From Kosakonia sp. BYX6 (GTDB lineage Bacteria; Pseudomonadota; Gammaproteobacteria; Enterobacterales; Enterobacteriaceae), in the NCBI RefSeq assembly GCF_038449125.1, contig NZ_CP151800.1:4064406-4128405 (forward strand): a stretch of 64,000 nucleotides of DNA, written 5' to 3'. The notes under the pieces are model-generated. The model saw nothing but the letters and a program-made list of their open reading frames with translations, ran no database searches and was not told where the DNA came from. The translations under genes and the position numbers were made by a program. Numbering within the stretch: position 1 is the stretch's first letter; every line of letters begins with the position of its first letter. Positions 57,577 through 64,000 of the stretch are shown piece by piece.

Positions 57577-58029
57577 CTAAACCGCTCTCAAAAACAGCGC
57601 CCTCTCCGCTTCGCGCCGCCGCGTCAGGCCGACCAGCACTTTACCGCCCGCTTTGTTCCAGCGCAGGAACTGCTCGGCAGCCTGTGCGTACTCCTCCTGG
57701 TTCAGCAGTTTCAGCAACGTCGAGGTCTGCAAATTGCCCGCGCCGAGGTTAAAGGTGAACGCTACCAGCGCGTCGAACTGGTTCTGATTGAGATCGACGG
57801 TCACCAGCCTGTGCACACCGCGTTCGGTCATGCGCAAGTCGGCGCGCAGCAACGAATCAGCTTCCGCCTCGGTGATCGCGTAGGGAAAACTCTCGTTCGG
57901 TAGAATCAAGTGACCGTAGCCAATGGTCCACTTATCGACAGCATCTTTGTATTTTTCAAGTCTAAGTCCTTCAAAAGTTTTAATTAACGCCAGCCCGGCC
58001 TCGCCGGTAAATTGCGGTTGATTTGCCAT
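57577..58029 (-). CDS. glycoside hydrolase family 24 lysozyme
   Basis: A 150-residue phage-type muramidase. The catalytic triad E20-x8-D29-x5-T35 (FEGLRLEKYKD, then KWTIGYGH) has T4 lysozyme spacing (E11, D20, T26). The family tail QFDALVAFTFNLGAGNLQTSTLL and RREAERALF is present. It has no signal peptide or SAR helix, so it would need a holin or lysis to reach the wall. No other prophage genes are nearby. It may be a domesticated orphan. Confidence 0.88.
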   Translation of the reverse strand: MANQPQFTGEAGLALIKTFEGLRLEKYKDAVDKWTIGYGHLILPNESFPYAITEAEADSLLRADLRMTERGVHRLVTVDLNQNQFDALVAFTFNLGAGNLQTSTLLKLLNQEEYAQAAEQFLRWNKAGGKVLVGLTRRREAERALFLRAV

Positions 58030-58262
58030 GCTCGTCGCTCCTGTTTATCGAACCTGCTGTTGTTTTATGTCACTCTTTGAGGATGGTTCGGACATATCAT
58101 GTTGCAAAGTCGCCGCGCCGAATTAGCAGTATGGAAATTCCTAAAATCGCGCCTTTGCGAGCGATCTATTAACGAAACGGGCTTTATGTGCGCCGTCTAA
58201 TCACCGGGGAATCATCTGATGCCCTACACTTCATCCATCTCCCTCCAACAAAGGAATCCATG

Positions 58263-59282
58263 ATGAGCATCATCAAAAACTACGTCGCGCCGCAGGCGGG
58301 TGCCGCACTCGAACTACAGGAATATGATGCTGGCCCGCTGGCGGCAGAAGATGTGGAAGTACAGGTGGATTACTGCGGGGTCTGTCATTCGGATCTGTCG
58401 ATGATCGACAACGAATGGGGCTTTTCCCAGTACCCGCTGGTTGCCGGGCATGAAGTGATTGGCCGCGTGGTGGAATTGGGTAGCGCGGCGCAAGACAAAG
58501 GCCTCAAAGTGGGTCAGCGCGTCGGCATCGGCTGGACGGCGCGCAGTTGCGGGCACTGCGATGCCTGTATCGACGGCAATCACGTTAACTGCCTGGAAGG
58601 CACTGTGCCGACCATTATCAATCGCGGCGGTTTTGCCGATAAGCTCCGCGCCGACTGGCAGTGGGTCATTCCGCTGCCGGACAGCATTGATGTTGAAACC
58701 GCCGGGCCGCTGCTCTGTGGTGGGATCACCGTATTTAAACCGCTGCTGATGCACAACATCACCGCCACCAGCCGCGTCGGTGTCATCGGTATCGGCGGGC
58801 TCGGGCATATCGCCATCAAACTGCTGCATGCCATGGGTTGTGAAGTGACGGCGTTTAGCTCGAACCCCGCAAAAGAGGCGGAAGTGCGCCTGATGGGGGC
58901 AGATTACGTGGTGAACAGCCGGGATACCGAAGCGCTGAAAGCGCGGGCGGGTCAGTACGATTTGATCATTAACACCGTTAATGTCGATTTGAACTGGCAG
59001 CCCTACTTCGAAGCACTGGCGCACGGCGGGAATTTTCACACCGTCGGTATTGTGCTGAAACCGCTGGAAGTACCGGCTCTCACTCTGGTTAGCGGGGATC
59101 GCAGCATCTCCGGTTCCGCAACTGGCACGCCGTTTGAATTGCGTAAGCTGATGAAGTTTGCCGGACGGGCGAAAGTGGCACCGACCACCGAGATGTTCCC
59201 AATGTCGCAAATCAATGACGCGTTGCAGCATCTGCGCGATGGCAAAGCCCGTTATCGCGTAGTGTTGAAAGCGGATTTTTAA
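58263..59282 (+). CDS. ahr: NADPH-dependent aldehyde reductase (YjgB/Ahr)
   Basis: A 339-residue zinc-dependent medium-chain alcohol dehydrogenase, the exact length of E. coli Ahr and nearly identical. Zinc ligands: [12 protein letters not shown] and GHEVIGRV (catalytic), [16 protein letters not shown] (structural). Cofactor motif [13 protein letters not shown]. It reduces a broad range of aldehydes to alcohols in the cytoplasm. The ATG at 58263 was chosen by homology over 58260. In E. coli this gene is also next to leuX. Confidence 0.96.
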   Translation: MSIIKNYVAPQAGAALELQEYDAGPLAAEDVEVQVDYCGVCHSDLSMIDNEWGFSQYPLVAGHEVIGRVVELGSAAQDKGLKVGQRVGIGWTARSCGHCDACIDGNHVNCLEGTVPTIINRGGFADKLRADWQWVIPLPDSIDVETAGPLLCGGITVFKPLLMHNITATSRVGVIGIGGLGHIAIKLLHAMGCEVTAFSSNPAKEAEVRLMGADYVVNSRDTEALKARAGQYDLIINTVNVDLNWQPYFEALAHGGNFHTVGIVLKPLEVPALTLVSGDRSISGSATGTPFELRKLMKFAGRAKVAPTTEMFPMSQINDALQHLRDGKARYRVVLKADF

Positions 59283-59296
59283 CAGACTCAAGGTTT

Positions 59297-59330
59297 GTAG
59301 GCCGGATTAGGCGCAGCCGCCATCCGGCAA
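59297..59330. repeat. REP (repetitive extragenic palindromic) element
   Basis: GTAGGCCGGATTAGGCGCAG, then CCGCCATCCGGCA: a standard enterobacterial REP unit with inverted GCCGGAT / ATCCGGC arms. It lies between convergent ahr and the dihydroxyacetone kinase gene. Confidence 0.85.
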
Positions 59331-59356
59331 AATTGCCCGGAAGTTTCCGGGCAATT
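59331..59356. terminator. bidirectional terminator between ahr and dihydroxyacetone kinase
   Basis: AATTGCCCGG / CCGGGCAATT stem with a 6-base loop, followed by GGGTTT on the plus strand. It closes the convergent pair together with the REP unit. Confidence 0.7.
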
Positions 59357-59360
59357 GGGT

Positions 59361-60998
59361 TTATTTGGCGATGGCGGCAAACACGTCGGCAATCGCCACT
59401 GCGCCTGGGTCGGTGACCCCGGACAGGTTTTCACTGTTCACATAGGATGAGCGCCCGGCACCGGCTTTTTGCATGGTGGCGGTGCTCTCCGCCCCTTTCT
59501 TCGCGGCGTCTACCGCTGCTGCCATCCCGCTGTCGCGCAGCGCTTCCAGCGCCGGTTGCAGCGCGTCGATCAACGTGCGATCGCCCAGATCTGCCCCGCC
59601 GTAATGCTTCATTTGCTTTAATCCCAACAGCAACGCGTCCGGCAGCGCGGTGGCGTTATGCACCGCCTGGCCTGCGGCAGTGAAGAAAATCGACATCAAC
59701 ACGCCGCTGGAACCGCCCATCACCGTCGCCAGACGTTCGCCGACCAGTTGCAGCAACTGCGCGGTGTTGTTCAGCGGTAGCGCATCGTTCTCCAGCAGGC
59801 GTTTGATCTCCCGCGCGCCTTCGGCAAAGGTCGAACCGGTATCGCCATCGCCCACTTTCGCATCCAGCGCGTTTAGGCGGTTTTCAAGATCAATCAATAT
59901 TTGCGCCGCCGTGCCGACCAGCGCTTTTACCTGCGGGTTATCAGACGGTTCGATTTCGAGTCCATCGTAAACGGCGCTATGTGACACGGTTTTCATCGGC
60001 GCGAAAGGCACCGGCTTCTGCCAGCCGACCGTCTGCACATCCGCGCAAATCGCCTGTTCGAACTCGTCGTTCAGGCGCAGCAACGACAGCGAAAAGCCTT
60101 TCATATCCAGCGAACTGACCAGCGGCGCGGGGCCAACTAAGTACGCAAGTTGGTCTTTCAACGCAGAGTGCGCCAGCTCTTTGGTCAGCAGCGCCATTTC
60201 CAGCGCGGAAACGCCGCCGAGGTTGTTGATCAGCACCGCCACGCGATCGTCGCCCACCGCCGCTTTTAACGGTTTGACCAGCGTCTCGATAAGTTCCTTG
60301 CTGTTGTGGGTGTCCACGGTGGTCGCGCCCGGTTCGCCATGGATCCCCAGCCCCAGCTCGACGTGGCCTTGCTGAATGCGACCTTCCTCGCTGTCGCTGC
60401 CCGGCAGGTTGCAGGTCTCCATCGCCAGCCCGAGGCTGTAGACGTTATCGCAGGCTTGCTGGGCGATATCGCGCACTTCGCTGAGCGACTTGCCATGCTC
60501 AGCGGCATGGCCGGCAATTTTATGCACCAGCGCCGTTCCGGCGATACCGCGCGGCTGTTTGTTGTCCGGCAGCGCAATGTCGTCGGCGACGATCACCATC
60601 TCCACTTTCAGGCCGTAGAGTTTGGCTTTTTCCGCCGCCAGACCGAAGTTTAGCCGGTCGCCGGTGTAGTTTTTGACAATCAGCAGGCAGCCACGATCAC
60701 CGGTCACCGCCACAATGGCGTTCAGCACCGCGTCGACGCTTGGCGATGCGAAAACATCACCGCAAACGGCAGCGGTGAGCATGCCTTTGCCGACAAACCC
60801 GGCATGCGCCGGTTCATGGCCAGAGCCACCGCCGGAAATTACCGCCACGCGGCTTTTGTCCCAGTCGGCGCGAGCCACAATACGGATGGCAGGATCAATA
60901 TCGAGTCGAACGAGGTTGCCGTGCGGTGCAGAAATCACTAAACCTTCAATGGCATCATTGACCAACTGTTTGCGGTCATTGAAAAAGAATCTGGACAT
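59361..60998 (-). CDS. dhaK: ATP-dependent dihydroxyacetone kinase (DhaK-DhaL fusion)
   Basis: A 545-residue cytosolic kinase (Citrobacter freundii DhaK has 552). The K domain covers residues 1-330: GGGSGHEPAHAGFVG for substrate contact and H220 in GLGIHGEPGA, which forms the hemiaminal with dihydroxyacetone. The L domain (about 350-545) has the ATP/Mg loop LDAKVGDGDTGSTFAEG. It makes dihydroxyacetone phosphate. The start at 60998 is by homology; the open frame goes further. It is not the PTS-dependent split type. Confidence 0.95.
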   Translation of the reverse strand: MSRFFFNDRKQLVNDAIEGLVISAPHGNLVRLDIDPAIRIVARADWDKSRVAVISGGGSGHEPAHAGFVGKGMLTAAVCGDVFASPSVDAVLNAIVAVTGDRGCLLIVKNYTGDRLNFGLAAEKAKLYGLKVEMVIVADDIALPDNKQPRGIAGTALVHKIAGHAAEHGKSLSEVRDIAQQACDNVYSLGLAMETCNLPGSDSEEGRIQQGHVELGLGIHGEPGATTVDTHNSKELIETLVKPLKAAVGDDRVAVLINNLGGVSALEMALLTKELAHSALKDQLAYLVGPAPLVSSLDMKGFSLSLLRLNDEFEQAICADVQTVGWQKPVPFAPMKTVSHSAVYDGLEIEPSDNPQVKALVGTAAQILIDLENRLNALDAKVGDGDTGSTFAEGAREIKRLLENDALPLNNTAQLLQLVGERLATVMGGSSGVLMSIFFTAAGQAVHNATALPDALLLGLKQMKHYGGADLGDRTLIDALQPALEALRDSGMAAAVDAAKKGAESTATMQKAGAGRSSYVNSENLSGVTDPGAVAIADVFAAIAK

Positions 60999-61086
60999 AG
61001 TCTTCCGAATATATGTTGTGAATCGTTCTTCAAGCATAGCCCGCGCAATGCGCAGCGGGGCAAAGAACAGATTTTACTGAGAGGCG

Positions 61087-61578
61087 TTACGGCGTGGTTC
61101 GGCCAAAATCTTCCGCATAACCGCGCGCTTTTTGCAGGCGATCAACACGATACGCTTGCCAGAACCCGCCCGCCATTGCCAGCGCCAAAAGACCGCTGTG
61201 CAGGTATAGCGCGAGATGCGCATCAAGAAAGATAAACCCGGCGATCGCCGGGGGAAAAAAGGCGTAGAACAGGTACTCAAACGCGGTATCTACCGCTTTG
61301 AAGCGCGCCATCACGCGGTCGGCCTGCTTCTCTTCTGGCGAACCGCGACGCACGGTTCCAACGGCACGCGCCAGCTTATCCGCCCGGTTAATCAACCCGC
61401 TAAGCAGCCCCAGCGACAACAGCGTGACCAGCAGCTCGAACGACAGCAGCGCGCTATCGCCGCCCAGCGAGGCTAACCACTGCCCGCCGACAACCAGCGC
61501 GGTGAAAATGGCATTCAGTACAGCGGAGAAAAGCACGGCGGAAAAGCCAAGCGCAGTGCGCGTTGCGAAACGAAACAA
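61087..61578 (-). CDS. hypothetical inner-membrane protein
   Basis: A 163-residue protein with four likely transmembrane helices (near residues 11-35, 43-62, 99-117 and 125-145). A charged loop (NRADKLARAVGTVRRGSPEEKQAD) lies between the second and third. Family not recognised. It lies 52 bp after the lptG stop on the same strand, beyond a strong terminator, and 88 bp before dhaK, so it may be separately transcribed. Confidence 0.65.
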   Translation of the reverse strand: MFRFATRTALGFSAVLFSAVLNAIFTALVVGGQWLASLGGDSALLSFELLVTLLSLGLLSGLINRADKLARAVGTVRRGSPEEKQADRVMARFKAVDTAFEYLFYAFFPPAIAGFIFLDAHLALYLHSGLLALAMAGGFWQAYRVDRLQKARGYAEDFGRTTP

Positions 61579-61592
61579 GCTGTGCTCCTTGC

Positions 61593-61625
61593 AGAAAAAA
61601 GAAGAGAGGCCGCAGCCTCTCTTTT
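61593..61625 (-). terminator. terminator after lptG
   Basis: On the minus strand AGAGAGGC-TGCG-GCCTCTCT is followed by TCTTTTTT, directly after the lptG stop. A strong intrinsic terminator ending lptFG. Confidence 0.9.
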
Positions 61626-61630
61626 CACGA

Positions 61631-62713
61631 TTAATTTTTACGCATCATTAGCCACAGGCTGATCAAAAAGAACGTCGCACTCGGCAACAGCGCACCCACC
61701 ACCGGCGGAATGCCGTAAACCAGCGTTAGCGGGCCGAAAATCTGATCCATTACGTAGAAGACAAAGCCGAAGCTGATACCGGTGACCACACGCACACCCA
61801 TCGGCACGCTACGCAGCGGGCCAAAGATAAACGACAGCGCCATCAGCATCATCACCGCTACCGACAGCGGCTGGAAGATTTTGCTCCACATATTGAGCTG
61901 GTAGCGCCCGGAATCCTGGCCGCTCGACTTCAGGTATTTCACATAGTTGTGCAGGCCGCTGATGGACAGCGCATCCGGATCCAATGCCACCACGCCCAGT
62001 TTGTCCGGTGTGAGGTTGGTTTTCCAAGTGCCGCTAACGGTCTGCGAACCGGTGACCTGTTTTGGATCGGTCAGGTTAGACTCATCCACCTGCGACAAAC
62101 GCCAGATTTTGTGTTCCGCATCGAACGTCGCCGAAGCGGCATAGCGCACGGACTGCAAACGGCGCTCTTTATTGAACGAGTAGATACTGACGCCACCCAG
62201 TTCGTTATCGCCTTTCACGCGTTCGATATAGATAAAGTTATTGCCGTCTTTTGCCCACAAACCGGACTGCGTGGAGAGCAGCGAGCCGCCATACATCGAC
62301 TGCGCGCGCTGGTTACGCGCCATCTGCTCGCCCTGCGGCGCAACCCATTCGCCGATAGCCATGGTCAGCAAAACCAGTGGAATGGCGGTTTTCATCACCG
62401 ACAGCGCCACCTGCATACGGGTGTAACCCGAAGCCTGCATCACTACCAGTTCGCTGCGCTGCGCCAACATGCCCAGCCCGAGCAGCGCGCCAAGCAGCGC
62501 GGCCATCGGAAAGAAGATTTGGATATCTTTCGGCACGCTGAGAAGGGTGTACATCCCCGCGCCGAGGGCGTCGTAGCTCCCCTGCCCGGCTTTTTTCAAC
62601 TGGTCGACGAACTTGATAATGCCGGAGAGCGACACCAGCATGAACAGGGTCATCATGATGGTGGTAAAAATGGTTTTACCGATATAGCGGTCGAGTACGC
62701 CAAAAGCCTGCAT
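61631..62713 (-). CDS. lptG: LPS export ABC transporter permease LptG
   Basis: A 360-residue inner-membrane permease. Six transmembrane helices flank a large periplasmic beta-jellyroll, about residues 100-265. The N-terminus reads MQAFGVLDRYIGKTIFTT, nearly identical to E. coli LptG. With LptF and two LptB it lifts LPS out of the inner membrane into LptC. The start overlaps the lptF stop by one base. Essential gene. Confidence 0.97.
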   Translation of the reverse strand: MQAFGVLDRYIGKTIFTTIMMTLFMLVSLSGIIKFVDQLKKAGQGSYDALGAGMYTLLSVPKDIQIFFPMAALLGALLGLGMLAQRSELVVMQASGYTRMQVALSVMKTAIPLVLLTMAIGEWVAPQGEQMARNQRAQSMYGGSLLSTQSGLWAKDGNNFIYIERVKGDNELGGVSIYSFNKERRLQSVRYAASATFDAEHKIWRLSQVDESNLTDPKQVTGSQTVSGTWKTNLTPDKLGVVALDPDALSISGLHNYVKYLKSSGQDSGRYQLNMWSKIFQPLSVAVMMLMALSFIFGPLRSVPMGVRVVTGISFGFVFYVMDQIFGPLTLVYGIPPVVGALLPSATFFLISLWLMMRKN

Positions 62714-63813
62714 TATACCGCTCCTCTACGCAGAAAACGGGCGCGAACCCGGCGCATTGGCACCGTATCCCACATATTCAGCACCACCGCCAACGCCAGA
62801 TAGATCACGTTGACCACCCACATCCACACCAGCGGATCGAGCTTCCCTTTCATGCCGTTTGAGCGAAGCGTGGTCTGCAACAGGAAGAAAACCAGGTACA
62901 ACAGCATGGCAGGCAGCATGGATAATACGCGGCCCTGACGCGGGTTCACCACGCTCAGCGGCACGACCATCAGCGCCATCATAAACACGGTAAAGATAAG
63001 CGTTAAACGCCAGTGCAACTCTGCGCTGGCGCGATCGTTGTCGGTATTAAACAGCGTGCGCATATCCATTTGCTCGGTATCCGACGGATCCAACGCGACC
63101 GCCTGGTGGCCGATAATTGCCTGATAATCCAGGAAATCCGTAATGCGGAAATCGCGCAGCATCGCCGTGCCTTCAAACCGCGTTCCGGTATTCAGTGTCA
63201 CGACTTGCGAGCCGTCCTTATGCTGTGAAAGATGACCGGAATCCGCCAGCACCACGGACGGGCGCGCGTTACCTTTCGGACGAAGTTGCGCGAGGAAAAC
63301 GTTGGTGAATTTGCTGCCTTCAACGCCTTCAATAAACAGCACCGAGTTGCCGTCTGTCGCCTGCTGGAACTGGCCTTGCGCTAACGCGGCGAGGCCGGGG
63401 TTCGCTTTGGCATCTGCCAGCACTTGATCCTGATGACGGGATGACCACGGACCAGCCCACATCACGTTGACGGCCGCGACCACGCCGGTAAACAGCGCGA
63501 GAATCAGCGCAGCTTTCACCAGCACCGCGCGGCTCAGCCCGCAGGCGTGCATAACCGTGATTTCGCTTTCGGTGTAGAGTTTGCCCAACGTCATGAGCAA
63601 GCCGAGGAACAGACTCAATGGCAGGATCAGCTGCGCCATTTCTGGCACACCAAGGCCTAACAGAGAGAGAACGAGGTTTGTGGGGATTTCGCCGTCGGCG
63701 GCTGCGCCCAAAATCCTGACTAATTTCTGACAGAAGAAAATCAGAAGCAGGATGAATAGGATCGCAAGCTGGCTTTTAAGCGTCTCCCGCACCAGATATC
63801 TTGTGATTATCAC
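62713..63813 (-). CDS. lptF: LPS export ABC transporter permease LptF
   Basis: A 366-residue permease with the same six-helix plus periplasmic jellyroll build. It starts at a GTG (63811-63813), as in E. coli: MIITRYLVRETLKSQLAILF. Segments such as GKLYTESEITVMHACGLS are highly conserved. Essential partner of LptG; the operon lptFG is divergent from pepA, which would begin beyond the window's right edge. Confidence 0.97.
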   Translation of the reverse strand: MIITRYLVRETLKSQLAILFILLLIFFCQKLVRILGAAADGEIPTNLVLSLLGLGVPEMAQLILPLSLFLGLLMTLGKLYTESEITVMHACGLSRAVLVKAALILALFTGVVAAVNVMWAGPWSSRHQDQVLADAKANPGLAALAQGQFQQATDGNSVLFIEGVEGSKFTNVFLAQLRPKGNARPSVVLADSGHLSQHKDGSQVVTLNTGTRFEGTAMLRDFRITDFLDYQAIIGHQAVALDPSDTEQMDMRTLFNTDNDRASAELHWRLTLIFTVFMMALMVVPLSVVNPRQGRVLSMLPAMLLYLVFFLLQTTLRSNGMKGKLDPLVWMWVVNVIYLALAVVLNMWDTVPMRRVRARFLRRGAV

Positions 63814-64000
63814 TTTAAATACGCCCGTAAAAACCAGTCTTTTTCCTGGAAAATCGCTTGTTTCATGGCTTAAACGTCATTTATTCTCTTGAGTCGTCGA
63901 AATCATCGCTAAGATTAATATACTCAGCGGATACGTGCGTGAGACCCGATTCTGACGTGCCGAAACCGAAGTAACATTAAGATTAACACGAAGTCACCGC
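63814..64000. promoter_or_regulatory. lptF / (pepA) divergent promoter region
   Basis: The last 187 bp hold the 5' region of lptFG and, by synteny with E. coli, the upstream part of pepA on the other strand. No coding frame is complete here. I could not assign promoter boxes with confidence. Confidence 0.55.

Overview
The window is chromosomal DNA of an Enterobacteriaceae member. An Enterobacter/Kosakonia/Klebsiella-like genus is my inference from gene content; I cannot name a species. Backbone markers are betTIBA, the leuX tRNA, ahr (yjgB), a single-chain dihydroxyacetone kinase and lptFG at the right edge.

Layout. 1-6.3 kb: the end of an ABC sugar-type importer, several uncharacterised genes including a coupled pair whose first member carries a PD-(D/E)XK-like motif, and an MFS exporter/TetR operon with a clear palindromic operator. 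6.7-15.7 kb: one gene for a 3006-residue toxin-like protein. It has W/Y-rich repeats, a Cys-His-Asp triad spaced like the Pasteurella toxin deamidase, and a clan-CD-like His/Cys pair near its C-terminus. 15.8-24.4 kb: a hexapeptide acetyltransferase, a chemoreceptor with a sigma-28-type promoter, and the choline-to-glycine-betaine genes betIBA and betT. 24.4-28.5 kb: a decayed zone with a frameshifted hsdR pseudogene and gene fragments.

28.5-56.8 kb is a tandem array of two integrative elements at leuX. They are delimited by three copies of a 17-bp core (28516, 45179, 56725) that is the 3' end of the tRNA. Element 1 (about 16.7 kb) carries a CbtA/CbeA-type toxin-antitoxin pair, a RadC fragment cut by an IS3-family element, a Gp2-like gene, an AlpA regulator, McrBC, a type I restriction system (hsdMSR) and its integrase. 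Element 2 (about 11.5 kb, close to P4's size) is an apparently complete P4-like satellite: integrase, cos, psu-delta-sid, origin iterons, Vis/AlpA, CI antisense RNA control region, kil, alpha primase-helicase and crr. Its cargo is a PHP-ABC/SMC ATPase (TrlF-like) in the psu-cos-int hotspot and a possible uracil-DNA-glycosylase-fold gene at the other end. Each element has its own paired arm-type repeats at both ends, which independently supports the boundaries.

56.8-64 kb: leuX, two fused gene fragments, a GH24 lysozyme, ahr, dihydroxyacetone kinase, a small membrane protein and lptG/lptF.

Overall, a chromosomal tRNA gene has accumulated at least two restriction systems, a toxin-antitoxin pair and a satellite-borne candidate defence ATPase, while a giant candidate toxin lies about 13 kb away in the backbone.
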